21,083 nucleotides of DNA. Source: a virus. The stretch's first letter is position 1, and each line of letters starts with the position of its first letter. Below the pieces are notes generated by a model. That model was given only the letters and a program-made list of their open reading frames with translations, was not told the DNA's origin and did no database searches. The stretch is taken from the IMG/VR virus record IMGVR_UViG_3300037264_001680, positions 1-21,083 of that record. One strand, given 5' to 3'. Of the stretch, positions 1-7,745 are shown one piece after another. A program made the position numbers and the translations under genes.

Positions 1-2862
1 TGCGTAAACCGTAATCTTCTTCAACGTCCCATTCCCTGTATTGCTCGACTTCCGCACGGCAGTCGTCTCATTCACTTCTTTTGCCCACAGGCAAATATAG
101 TAATCCCCGGCTGCAAGTGTCGGCTTTGTTCCAGTGTACGTCCACACAATTTCCCGATAGTCGTTTTCCCCGACATTGGACACATACACAACCTCGTCTG
201 TCTGTGTACCGGAAACCAATGCGGGAGTTGCTACGTCCGTGTACACTGCCGCCTTCATCGTGTGCGTATTCGGAGGCGTGCCCGGAGTGACCGCATCATC
301 GAAGAACATGCATCCCGAAACTCTTTCGATTATCCCCGCCACGGGCATTGTGAATTTATATCCAGTCACGATGTTCTGGATACTGTCAACAGCAGAATAG
401 TTGCATTCGATTGGGCCAAGTATCTCTGGCGGTTCAGGAACAGAAGTGACCGCCTTAAATGAATGCCCGTCTTCGTGCACTGACGCCTCAAAGATAATAA
501 AGTCAACCCCGCCCCACGTCTGCCCGTAAAGCATTAGGACTTGATCCATCGACTGCGCCTCAAATTGAATCTTGTCACCAAGCTCAAGATCGGCGTATCG
601 ACATCCGACCGTCTTGAACTCCACGATGTGATGAGGGCGCGACCGGAAGAAATTCGCGGTTATCAGCCGATTCTTGATCGCCGTCAGCCATGTGGAATTC
701 GCAATCGTCTGTATGAATATCTCTTCCTCGAACGTGCCGTACTCTGTAGTCGAGGTCGTATCTGTAACCGTCTCGCTCTTGAAGAATTGGTTGTCATGCG
801 GGAGTCGCCGATATTTGAACGTGATCTTGTTTGTCGGATCGAACGGTATAAAGGAAATGTTCGGAAGATTCCATAACTCCGAACGGCGAATTGTGGCAGC
901 CAAGGTGGAGCGTCCCACCGCCTCAACCAATGCAAACTTGGGCGTGTTTCCGCGCCGACGGTAGAGAACAAGGGAGTTCTCGTAACAGATACGGTCGATC
1001 AAGTCCTTCGAATGAATTGACGATCCCGGCTTGAGATTGATAACATTGGCCCTTGCCGTGCCTGAATTGTAGACAACATCGAAGGTGTCCGTTGCAAGGT
1101 CGTCGCCCGTATCAAACCCCAACTCATCTACAAGTATCGACTCAATGACCCCAGCGGGATTTGTGATTTGATCCCCGTTGGCCCATGGCTCTGCGGCATG
1201 ATCGGCAGCGTTGGCGTGCTCGCGGCCAGTAACAGATGCCCCAAAGACATTCGATGCGATGTCGTATACGTTTTCAAATCGATACGCCCCCCCAATTCGC
1301 CGGGCCTTGGTTCCTGGTGGGCCTTGCTCTATACGAATCATCCTCTTCCCGATAATGTTGGCCTTGTCTCGCGGAGTCTGGCAGGAAAACACTAATCGGC
1401 ATTCGTGTATGTATGCCACCACCGTCGAATCAGCTGTCCATCCCGTTCCGTTAAACCGAATGCGAATCTTGAGTGGTTTCTGGTCCGGCGACGTACCGGA
1501 TTCTTTACTCCGGCCAGTCGCTAAATGCCACCGCATACTGTCTGGGAATCCGTACACATCTTCAACGAAACTGGTACTCCTGTAATGGATCATGTTGGCA
1601 GTTGCCGTGTCAATCGTGGCAGACAGCGCAAGCCATATCACCCCCGACCAGTAATCAATCGTTGCAGAAGAGATTGTAATTCCACCGGGCTTGCTGGTGT
1701 ACATATCAAAACCATACAGAGCCGTCGCCGGTCCTGGCAATGCCGCAACGGGGTTCGAAGCATCATTCGCCGCGGCTGCCTCGGCTGGAGTTAAATCGCC
1801 TGCCGAATACGTATCCGGTCCACCGCTGATATTCCACTCGTAAATGATCTCCGCCTGCGTCGTGGCATTTGCTATGACACTGACCTTTGTATCAGTGTCG
1901 TAATCGTAAGACGCCTGCACTCCAACATTGTTGGCCCCGTCTGTTGCAGCCGAAGTCGGCGTTGCACTGGTCGGATAAATGTAAACATCCCAGCCCGCCG
2001 CGTCCGGGTCGATCAATGCGGTCGCTCGTCCACTGTCATTAGTGTTGAACGTGACTCCCACATAGGAACGTGCCCACGATTTCATCGGCTCAACGTATAT
2101 CCACATGGCCTTCGAGTTACTGCTCCCGTAACTCGTTCCATTTACGGCGGCAGATGGCCGTGGCTCATCATAGAAAGAATCAGTAACGTGATCGGCTGCC
2201 ACAAACTTCCACGAATCGACACGCATGCAAGTGGCAAAGCCAGTTCCCCTGAGAGATACCTGCTCGTTATGTGGCCCGTACACAAGGGGGAGCGTTGCCC
2301 CTATGTTCTCGACTGGGAGGTTCCTGAATGTCGCAACATCGGCCCGTCTCTGCGGCAGCATCTTATGTTTCGTATCCCAAATCTCATCGCACTGCAATAC
2401 CAGCTTGTCGTCGCCGTCCATCCCGATCTGCACAATGGTTCCATCGAACACGGTCATTCCATCCGCAGTTCCTTGCGAGTACGCACCCGGATACCAAATG
2501 ACCTGAATGCTCTGTCCCCAAAGCCCCGTCACATCCCCGGCAACCAGCACATCCGAAACCCTGATCCGATGATACGAGTCGGCCTTGACACGACTCCAGA
2601 GATTCGACAAAGTAAAACTGACTCGCGCTGGCTGGTATTCCAACGAGTTGTAGTCGTAACCGTGCGTGATCGGGGAAATGTCATATAGCAATCCCTCGAT
2701 GAACGCGCCATGCGGCGAACTCACGAGCGGGTCTTCCTGCATGACCTTCTTTGCAAACCGAAACGCCGTGCCCGCATTGTTGGTAATTTTAACCACAAGG
2801 GCCGCCGTCGCTACGTTCTGAAACTTCACGGCCTCAAGGATTGTCGGAAGGGTCAGCGTCAA
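1..2862 (-). CDS. Tail hub/tip (tail-associated) protein, 3' end outside the window
   Basis: The reading frame stays open for 954 codons from a TTG at 2862 to the left edge, so the protein is at least 954 residues and is cut by the window. The TTG overlaps the upstream stop (TTGA), and a strong GGGGAGG lies 4 nt before it, inside the end of the upstream gene; a GTG at codon 12 is the weaker alternative. The position directly after the tape measure and Dit-like genes is that of Tal/hub proteins. Visible stretches fit this: LIDRICYENSLVLYRRRG followed by YADLELGDKIQFEAQ resembles the hub cores of siphophage tip proteins. The last ~120 residues in view (with NDYREIVWTYTG and AAGDYYICLWA) read as a beta-sandwich typical of receptor- or sugar-binding modules. 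The first ~110 residues (from PTILEAVKFQNVATA) look like a tail-attachment domain. Function is inferred from order and fold-like patterns. Confidence 0.8.
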   Translation of the reverse strand, partial: MTLTLPTILEAVKFQNVATAALVVKITNNAGTAFRFAKKVMQEDPLVSSPHGAFIEGLLYDISPITHGYDYNSLEYQPARVSFTLSNLWSRVKADSYHRIRVSDVLVAGDVTGLWGQSIQVIWYPGAYSQGTADGMTVFDGTIVQIGMDGDDKLVLQCDEIWDTKHKMLPQRRADVATFRNLPVENIGATLPLVYGPHNEQVSLRGTGFATCMRVDSWKFVAADHVTDSFYDEPRPSAAVNGTSYGSSNSKAMWIYVEPMKSWARSYVGVTFNTNDSGRATALIDPDAAGWDVYIYPTSATPTSAATDGANNVGVQASYDYDTDTKVSVIANATTQAEIIYEWNISGGPDTYSAGDLTPAEAAAANDASNPVAALPGPATALYGFDMYTSKPGGITISSATIDYWSGVIWLALSATIDTATANMIHYRSTSFVEDVYGFPDSMRWHLATGRSKESGTSPDQKPLKIRIRFNGTGWTADSTVVAYIHECRLVFSCQTPRDKANIIGKRMIRIEQGPPGTKARRIGGAYRFENVYDIASNVFGASVTGREHANAADHAAEPWANGDQITNPAGVIESILVDELGFDTGDDLATDTFDVVYNSGTARANVINLKPGSSIHSKDLIDRICYENSLVLYRRRGNTPKFALVEAVGRSTLAATIRRSELWNLPNISFIPFDPTNKITFKYRRLPHDNQFFKSETVTDTTSTTEYGTFEEEIFIQTIANSTWLTAIKNRLITANFFRSRPHHIVEFKTVGCRYADLELGDKIQFEAQSMDQVLMLYGQTWGGVDFIIFEASVHEDGHSFKAVTSVPEPPEILGPIECNYSAVDSIQNIVTGYKFTMPVAGIIERVSGCMFFDDAVTPGTPPNTHTMKAAVYTDVATPALVSGTQTDEVVYVSNVGENDYREIVWTYTGTKPTLAAGDYYICLWAKEVNETTAVRKSSNTGNGTLKKITVYA

Positions 2863-3710
2863 TAGACCTCCCCGGCGTTGACGTGTGGCACTTCTTCCAT
2901 TGGAACCGCGATGTTGTAAAGCTCATGCGCCGGCTCTTCGCACGCGGGAGCATCGGTAGCGAATCGCATGAGGAAGTGGTCACTCATCGCTGTATCGTCA
3001 TCGGTCACTAACACAAATGGAATGAATCGGCCTCTGCAAGAATCGTGAACGTTCACCAGCATTTCGTAGTTTGTCTTGTCCACCAGCGACCAAGCCGTCG
3101 GCCATTCTTGGGCGCCACTGCTACGCATGTTCTGCACAACCTTACGACCGTCAGCCATTTCATCTACGCGATTGAAATGACGCACGCCATGCCGAACCGA
3201 CGTGCCGTGTGGACGAGGGAAGTCCCAAGAGCGCGTGACCTCATGGTACGTGCCGAGCATTACCATAGCCACATCAGGCGCAGTATTCACACTCTGAAAA
3301 TCAAATCGCCAGTAGCGTTCAGTCTGCGACGCGAACGTAACCAAGATCAAGTGCTGAGACGCCGACACTCCCGCCGTTGCGAATGTCAACGTACCCCGCT
3401 CTGTCGGCGTTGTGAATCCTGAGTTGTCATCCGAATCAACATCAAGACGTGCCGATCCACCAAATCCCGCAGATGGATAATTCCGCAACCACACAGCCGC
3501 CCATGTGACCCCTGCGGACAATGCGCCTGTCGCTGCCGTCGCATCCCCGTCTATATCCAACTGACAGGCAGAGGCGGTTAGAATCCCCGTCTCGTAGGTA
3601 TCGGGGCAAAAGTCGAGAGCGGCCCCCCCCTTGCTGGCAAAGTCACCAGTAGCGGAAATGGCCTGCGCCTTGAGCAGCTTGTTCACGTAGAATCGGGCGT
3701 TGAATGCCAT
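2859..3710 (-). CDS. Putative distal tail (Dit-like) protein
   Basis: This 283-residue protein is encoded between the tape measure gene and the hub gene, the usual place of the distal tail protein that caps the tail tube and carries the tip. It starts MAFNARFYVNKLLKAQ and has a beta-rich, Gly/Thr/Ser-rich body with FPRPHGTSVRHGVRHFNRVDE in the middle and a hydrophobic end stretch RGRFIPFVLVTDDD. The ATG shares one base with the tape measure stop (TAATG), so translation is probably coupled; only a weak GGGCGG precedes it. The next gene starts at TTG inside its stop. I do not recognise a family signature with certainty, so Dit-like rests mainly on gene order. A minor tail protein of another type is possible. 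Confidence 0.65.
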   Translation of the reverse strand: MAFNARFYVNKLLKAQAISATGDFASKGGAALDFCPDTYETGILTASACQLDIDGDATAATGALSAGVTWAAVWLRNYPSAGFGGSARLDVDSDDNSGFTTPTERGTLTFATAGVSASQHLILVTFASQTERYWRFDFQSVNTAPDVAMVMLGTYHEVTRSWDFPRPHGTSVRHGVRHFNRVDEMADGRKVVQNMRSSGAQEWPTAWSLVDKTNYEMLVNVHDSCRGRFIPFVLVTDDDTAMSDHFLMRFATDAPACEEPAHELYNIAVPMEEVPHVNAGEVY

Positions 3711-5101
3711 TACCGCCCCGCTATCGTGGTTGTCTGGTAACGAATTGCCCGCTCGATAACAGGAATAACTTTTTTCTGAACATGGTCCTCTTCACCAAGA
3801 ATCGGCCCATTGATATTGACGACCACGGGCGCACCAGCCGAAGTCGGCCCCGCGAATCTCTTGGCCCCAGCCGATGCCAGATCAATGCCAGTACCAGAAC
3901 CAGCCTTCGCCAGTCCAGGGAGAATCCCAACGTCGCTCGCCCCGGCACCGCTTAACACTCCGCCTGCTCCGGGGAATATGACGTTGAGTAATTGAAACCC
4001 AAGCCGCAGCGCCGTCTGTTTGAGTATCTCATTGATGAAGTATTTCACCCAATTCATCGCCATACTTTTGAACACATCCGCCAGCGAATCCCGTAGCCCA
4101 AAGAACATATCCGTGATCCCGGTGGCAAGCTGATCTGTTGAGGACAGGACGACGCCGGAGAATTCTTGCCACTGCGCCTGCGCATCGGCAAGTGCTCGCG
4201 CCTCTTCCTCTGGAATAGCAATGATGCGATCCAGCGCCCGGTCCGCCTCTTCGCGCGCTTTGTCAACGTCCTCTTTCGGCGCACCGAAAAATCCGGGACC
4301 ACGAAGAGATGCATCAGACCCCATACCACGAAAGTTTGCTTGATTCAGAGAGCGCATGAGTTGCTCGCGCTGCGATAGTACGCGCATGAGCTTTTCTGTC
4401 TCCGCCGCCAATTTAGAGGTCGCGTCTGCTGCCTTCACGTCTTCTGTCGTTAGCTTGCCCTGCTCTTCGCGGTTCATCGCAAGCCGAGCAGTCAACTCTT
4501 CAAGTTTGCTTTTGAGATTGTCCGCTTTTATGCGTTGCTCAGTCCACACCCGCGTCTGTTCCCCGGTAATTCCTCCAAGACGATCATACTCACTGGATAT
4601 TGTTTTTGTCGTGTCAATCCCGGCAATCTGAACCTGTAGCGATTGCTCCTCAGTCCTCAATAGGGCAAGGCGCTGGTTCTTTAGGAATTCGGCAGACGCA
4701 CCAGCCGCCCCAGCCGATTCAGCGAGCTTTGCCAATTGCTCGTTAGTGACACTAAGGGTTTTGGCATACTCCTCCATCCCGTCATTGCTTTCAAATATCG
4801 CCTGAGTGAGCAGGCCGATGCCGAACGAAAGCCCCGCCACTATAGGACTGCCGAAAGCAAATGCTCCCATGACATTGTTCAGAATCGGCGGTAGTCCAGC
4901 AAGCCGAGTGCCTAACGCCGCCGATCTTAGGTCGGCGCGAGTAAAAGAAGCGGCCATGCCTGTTGTGGATTTTGTTACCGCGTCAAACTTATGTACCGTT
5001 CCATCCGCAAGAAATAGGACGTTCTTCTGGATGCGATTAAGGACAACGCTCGCCTCATCCCGCGCCCTTACTACAAGATCAAATCTTTCCTGAACGGCCA
5101 C
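3710..5101 (-). CDS. Tail tape measure protein
   Basis: At 463 residues this is a short tape measure protein, the internal ruler that sets tail length and is packed in the tail lumen. It opens with RFDLVVRARDEASVVLNRIQ, the D-x-A-S type start common in these proteins. A hydrophobic segment follows at about residues 66-103, then a long Glu/Ala/Arg-rich helical part at about 120-310. A second hydrophobic stretch (KQTALRLGFQLLNVIFPG) and a Gly/Ala-rich tail follow. By the lambda rule of about 1.5 angstrom per residue the tail would be near 70 nm. It starts with GTG at 5101, overlapping the end of the T frame by 23 nt, and ends in TAATG shared with the Dit-like gene. The frameshifted chaperone pair directly upstream strongly supports the call. 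Confidence 0.88.
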   Translation of the reverse strand: MAVQERFDLVVRARDEASVVLNRIQKNVLFLADGTVHKFDAVTKSTTGMAASFTRADLRSAALGTRLAGLPPILNNVMGAFAFGSPIVAGLSFGIGLLTQAIFESNDGMEEYAKTLSVTNEQLAKLAESAGAAGASAEFLKNQRLALLRTEEQSLQVQIAGIDTTKTISSEYDRLGGITGEQTRVWTEQRIKADNLKSKLEELTARLAMNREEQGKLTTEDVKAADATSKLAAETEKLMRVLSQREQLMRSLNQANFRGMGSDASLRGPGFFGAPKEDVDKAREEADRALDRIIAIPEEEARALADAQAQWQEFSGVVLSSTDQLATGITDMFFGLRDSLADVFKSMAMNWVKYFINEILKQTALRLGFQLLNVIFPGAGGVLSGAGASDVGILPGLAKAGSGTGIDLASAGAKRFAGPTSAGAPVVVNINGPILGEEDHVQKKVIPVIERAIRYQTTTIAGR

Positions 5102-5528
5102 GCTCTTCTGCCTCTCGCTCTTTCTTAATCACCAACAACTCGGAATCGAAAACGCGAGCCGCCTGTGCATACACGGCGGGTTGTCCGTAGTATCCCCCCG
5201 GCCACGGCCACGGGGCTCCATCCCTGATCGCATTGAACAACATCCACGCTTCCCAAGCGAAAGCATCCATCAGCCCGACCGGACACACTCCCATACGCAG
5301 ACATATCCCGATGTCCTCGCTGTGCTTTTCTTTCGCTCGGAAATGAGACAGACACTTTTCCAGATCGGCACGAGATTCGATACGAAACCGATCCGGGTAA
5401 CCCGGTACACCGCACTCGAACTTGTGTCTTATCGCTATGCATTTTTCGTGGTCCTCTCGCGTGCAGTCCCACCGCGCTAAGTCACCAGCCCGACTTAGGA
5501 GTGCGGCGAAGCGGGGGACTCTTCGGAG
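5079..5528 (-). CDS. Tail assembly chaperone T domain, expressed by -1 frameshift (GT fusion)
   Basis: This is a start-less reading frame of 149 codons lying between the G-like gene and the tape measure gene. It is entered by a -1 slip at the A AAA AAC heptamer 5528-5534 of the G gene, giving a fusion of 123 G residues plus 149 T residues (272 in total). The frame is clearly protein-like: LARWDCTREDHEKC, then FECGVPGYPDRF, then WEAWMLFNAIRDGAPW and the PWPGGYYGQPAVYAQA segment, which matches the W...P-GG..-QPA pattern of lambda-like T parts. An in-frame ATG at 5294 could yield only the last 71 residues and would lose the Cys-rich front. The T stop lies inside the start of the tape measure gene. 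Known family role: GT binds the tape measure and recruits tail tube subunits, then leaves before maturation. Confidence 0.88.
   Translation of the reverse strand, partial: LRRVPRFAALLSRAGDLARWDCTREDHEKCIAIRHKFECGVPGYPDRFRIESRADLEKCLSHFRAKEKHSEDIGICLRMGVCPVGLMDAFAWEAWMLFNAIRDGAPWPWPGGYYGQPAVYAQAARVFDSELLVIKKEREAEERGRSGKI
5477..5498 (-). promoter_or_regulatory. Stem-loop downstream of the frameshift site
   Basis: A perfect 7-bp inverted repeat CTAAGTC/GACTTAG with an 8-nt loop lies about 30 nt downstream of the slippery heptamer. Its 5' arm contains the TAA stop of the zero-frame G gene. A smaller CGAAG/CTTCG hairpin (5507-5525) lies between it and the slip site. Downstream RNA structure often stimulates -1 frameshifting, but the usual spacing is shorter (about 5-9 nt), so the role is only inferred. 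Confidence 0.45.
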
Positions 5529-5896
5529 TTTTTTATTGTGCCAGCGTCCAGTTCGGTAAGATTCTGAATCGCCTCATAAATCGGTGCGACCAATTCAACG
5601 GGCAGGCAGTCCAAGAAATATCGAATGTCCTCCGGTGCGGCAATCGTTCGCGGCAACGCATCCCCCGGCATCGTCACGTTATCAATCGACTTCACGCATT
5701 GCAGAAACACCGCCATCTTAAAACCGTTCACATCCGGTGCCTTGAGATCGGGGCTGGCAATGTACGTATTGCGTAACTCACGTGCCTTGCCTTCGGTCAG
5801 GCAGATGATGTTGAACACAGTCGGGGCTATACCGGCCCGCTCCAGCGGATGCACCCAACGAATCGGCTTAGTCGGATCAATCAAACGTATTGGCAT
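5495..5896 (-). CDS. Tail assembly chaperone (lambda gpG-like)
   Basis: This 133-residue protein begins MPIRLIDPTKPIRWVHPLER and sits between the tail tube gene and the tape measure gene, where lambda-like phages encode gpG. The start at 5896 is supported by AAAGGAGAG about 4 nt upstream. The middle part (TEGKARELRNTYIAS) is helical, and the end is short, polar and Ser/Pro rich. Codons 122-123 are AAA AAC, preceded by a final A of ATA, which forms the frameshift heptamer. Most ribosomes should continue 10 codons to the TAA at 5495-5497; a minority slip to make GT. Sequence identity to known G proteins is not obvious by eye, as is usual for this fast-evolving family, so the call rests on order plus the frameshift. 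Confidence 0.85.
   Translation of the reverse strand: MPIRLIDPTKPIRWVHPLERAGIAPTVFNIICLTEGKARELRNTYIASPDLKAPDVNGFKMAVFLQCVKSIDNVTMPGDALPRTIAAPEDIRYFLDCLPVELVAPIYEAIQNLTELDAGTIKNSEESPASPHS
5528..5534 (-). promoter_or_regulatory. Programmed -1 ribosomal frameshift site A AAA AAC
   Basis: Read on the minus strand in the G frame the codons are ATA AAA AAC TCC, so the heptamer A AAA AAC falls exactly in the X XXY YYZ register. After a -1 slip both tRNAs can re-pair with AAA AAA, and the next codon CTC enters the T frame, which is open to 5079. Site, phase and gene context all agree with tail chaperone frameshifting of siphophages. Confidence 0.9.
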
Positions 5897-5922
5897 ATCT
5901 CTCCTTTGTGTTTATCTTAAAT

Positions 5923-6034
5923 TGGGATACGAAAGGACTGGCGATCACCGGGCCAGAGAAACGCTGGCAATGTATAACGCCGGGTCGGGGTGCAAATCCC
6001 TAACAGTCCGCAGAGGCGTCGCTGCCGTATCCCA
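5923..6034. ncRNA. Structured intergenic element: three-way junction with tRNA-like arms
   Basis: This 112-nt stretch fills most of the gap between the tail tube stop and the chaperone gene. Its ends pair over 9 bp (5923-5931 with 6026-6034). Inside, 5935-5940 pairs with 6004-6009 (GGACTG/CAGTCC), and 6010-6013 pairs with 6022-6025, so three helices meet with linkers of only AAA, 0 and 0 nt. Within the second helix are a 5-bp stem with 7-nt loop (5952-5968, GCCAG/CTGGC) and a 4-bp stem with 7-nt loop TGCAAAT (5987-6001). On the plus strand that loop resembles a tRNA T-loop. GGCGT in the third hairpin (6015-6019) can pair with ACGCC at 5977-5981 as a pseudoknot. On the minus strand the element would be a leader ending about 26 nt before the chaperone start. 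The active strand and the function are not known; I do not recognise a named class. Confidence 0.5.
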
Positions 6035-6040
6035 TTCATT

Positions 6041-7066
6041 TTACCACGCCCTATCAATCAAGTCGGCCAGTACCACAGTCAACGGCGCATTGGTGCCGTC
6101 GTATGTGGCTTTGAAATTCAATTCCAACGCCTTCACCGGATCGTAGTTGTCCGGTGAGGCAATCTGCGTCCCATAAATCGTCCAATTCAGATACCCGTCT
6201 GCGTTGTCAGTGCCCCATGTCAGAATTATCGGGGTCGGCGTTGACGCCGTGGTGTGCCCATACTGCAAGGCGTAGGAAATAGAATCCCAATGCGCCTTCA
6301 GGGTGACATTGACCTCATACTTTGGTATCGCGTAAGTAAGGAAGTCACCAGCAGTGACCAAGTTGACACCTACGGGAACGGCGTTGTTCTTAATGTTTAT
6401 CGTGATCGACAACGGAACAACCGCGCTCCCGCCTACCGTGCAAGTCTTCAAGTCGTGGAAGTGGTAGAAGGTCTGCGCATACTTTGCCAGTACGCCAGTG
6501 TTCGGATTGCTGGTCGGTAACGGAGCGCCGCGCCCGATGATGTTTGCCACCATCTGCATACGACCCTGACCATTATCAGGATCGCACGTCAGGGTTAGCT
6601 CGGAACAGATCATATCACGAATCTTCTGAGACTGTGACGATCCCTGCTTGATAATCAGAGTCCCGAACCAACCGCCATCGGCTGTAAAGTCTGGCTGCGT
6701 GTTCCCGAACGTGTAGGTCTTCTCAAACGGAGTACCAGCGGCCTCTGACACGTTTTGAATAACAGCATAGAGAAACGATGCGAGAGTCGCCTTCTTCGCA
6801 TCCCCAGTTACGGCAAACTTCGGGACAACGCCTTTTTGGTCTTGCTGGAAATTCGACGCCAGAGTAACCCGCTGCCCGACGTGTGACCGATTGGGTTCGC
6901 GCACCCGCGTATCCCAGTCGAGCGGCACAATCTCGGCGTCAAGTATCTCTCCCCACTCAGGAGTAGTACCGTTGAAATCGGCAGTGTCTGCGAGAACTGT
7001 CCCGAACGTCGCCTGTTCGCCCCACAGTAAGGTTACGTCTTCCTTTGTCACGACAGCTATTGCCAT
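6041..7066 (-). CDS. Major tail (tube) protein
   Basis: This 341-residue protein begins MAIAVVTKEDVTLLWGEQATFGT and lies between the tail terminator-like genes and the tail chaperones, the standard place of the tail tube gene. It is beta-rich with many Thr/Asn/Gly and has segments such as VTLASNFQQDQKGVVPKFAV and LTLTCDPDNGQGRMQMVANI. The second half has KYEVNVTLKAHWDS and ALELNFKATYDGT, the style of tube-domain strands. It would polymerise around the tape measure into hexameric rings. The ATG shares one base with the stop of the 59-residue gene upstream (TAATG), and a purine-rich GAAGGGGG lies some 10 nt before it. Its length is above lambda gpV (246), so an extra surface domain is possible. 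A structured element, not a simple terminator, follows 6 nt after the stop. Confidence 0.8.
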   Translation of the reverse strand: MAIAVVTKEDVTLLWGEQATFGTVLADTADFNGTTPEWGEILDAEIVPLDWDTRVREPNRSHVGQRVTLASNFQQDQKGVVPKFAVTGDAKKATLASFLYAVIQNVSEAAGTPFEKTYTFGNTQPDFTADGGWFGTLIIKQGSSQSQKIRDMICSELTLTCDPDNGQGRMQMVANIIGRGAPLPTSNPNTGVLAKYAQTFYHFHDLKTCTVGGSAVVPLSITINIKNNAVPVGVNLVTAGDFLTYAIPKYEVNVTLKAHWDSISYALQYGHTTASTPTPIILTWGTDNADGYLNWTIYGTQIASPDNYDPVKALELNFKATYDGTNAPLTVVLADLIDRAW

Positions 7067-7245
7067 TACTCAGCGCCCCCTTCTTGAACTACGCAGACGC
7101 CAAGCGCGATGAGCTTCGCACCAAGCGATTCGTCAACGTCTTCCGCTCCACCACCTTGCAAGCTGCGGTAGGTGTCTTTCGTAATCAGGCCACCAAGAGT
7201 CGAGAGTCGCGGCCAGCCGTCTTGCCTGATTCCCTTGATCGTCAT
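7066..7245 (-). CDS. Small conserved-position tail-region protein (59 aa)
   Basis: A 59-residue frame fits exactly between two structural genes: its ATG overlaps the upstream stop (ATGA, 7242-7245) and its TAA shares one base with the tube gene start. The product begins MTIKGIRQDGWPRLSTLGG and ends CVVQEGGAE, with ITKDTYRSLQGGGAEDVDES in the middle. It is too short for common length cut-offs and so is easily missed. Such small genes between the tail terminator and the tube gene are known in some siphophages, but I do not recognise a family. Coupled translation on both sides makes it a convincing gene. Confidence 0.75.
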   Translation of the reverse strand: MTIKGIRQDGWPRLSTLGGLITKDTYRSLQGGGAEDVDESLGAKLIALGVCVVQEGGAE

Positions 7246-7745
7246 ATCGCCGCCTGTTGTGTGTATGCCTCAAATCCGTAGATGAGCAGTATCACCCGAC
7301 CGCCAACGGTGCGAGTGTCCGAGAACGTGATATTTGGCTCAACGCGAATGATTTCTCTGCCACCCTCCGTCTTCACCCTGAGATTACTTCCAAGAGTCGT
7401 GAGCCGTTCCAAGAACCAATTTGCTACAGAATTCGCCAGTTGCAGAAACGTCACTTCATCGTACGGCTGGTTGTCGTTACCAGTCATAATTCGCATCTCG
7501 ATTGAGTACAAGAATTCAATGCGACCTACCGAGCTTCCCTCTGTTACAAATCCCACTATTTCCGAAACGCTGTATGAGATTGCATTGAAGTCGATTGCCG
7601 GATTCTCCCAGTGCGTGTCATACACTGCATCAAATCGCGGCACGATGCTGTTGGTAACCATGTTCGCCGCGAGCGCATCAAGGTTTGCCGATACGCGGGT
7701 ACGGATAATTTCAAATGCCGTGTTCTGTCCATAGATCGTTGCCAT
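7242..7745 (-). CDS. Tail completion / tail terminator-like protein
   Basis: The 167-residue product begins MATIYGQNTAFEIIRTRVSANLDALA and ends with a strand-rich part GGRVILLIYGFEAYTQ. An N-terminal helical part followed by beta strands (YSIEMRIMTGNDNQPYDE, NITFSDTRTVGGRVILL) is the general layout of tail terminators such as lambda gpU and SPP1 gp17, which cap the tail tube at the head-proximal end. It lies just ahead of the 59-residue gene and the tube gene, as expected for that role. Its ATG shares one base with the stop of the gene before it. The neighbour at 7745-8212 has a similar size and layout, so which of the two is the terminator cannot be settled by reading. Confidence 0.6.
   Translation of the reverse strand: MATIYGQNTAFEIIRTRVSANLDALAANMVTNSIVPRFDAVYDTHWENPAIDFNAISYSVSEIVGFVTEGSSVGRIEFLYSIEMRIMTGNDNQPYDEVTFLQLANSVANWFLERLTTLGSNLRVKTEGGREIIRVEPNITFSDTRTVGGRVILLIYGFEAYTQQAAI

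Noticed and set aside
5125-5472. 115-codon minus-strand ORF starting MGLHARGPRKMHSD over the T region
   Set aside because: It lies in the other frame from the frameshifted T part, has an unusual composition and no good Shine-Dalgarno; the T frame explains this DNA better.
5935-6010. A tRNA gene on the plus strand
   Set aside because: Acceptor-, anticodon- and T-like arms are visible, but there is no D-arm, no U33, and the acceptor is mismatched at its seventh pair; it is tRNA-like at most.
5919-6039. 40-codon minus-strand ORF in the structured element
   Set aside because: No Shine-Dalgarno, Arg/Leu/Pro-rich product of random look, and the sequence is better explained by extensive base pairing.
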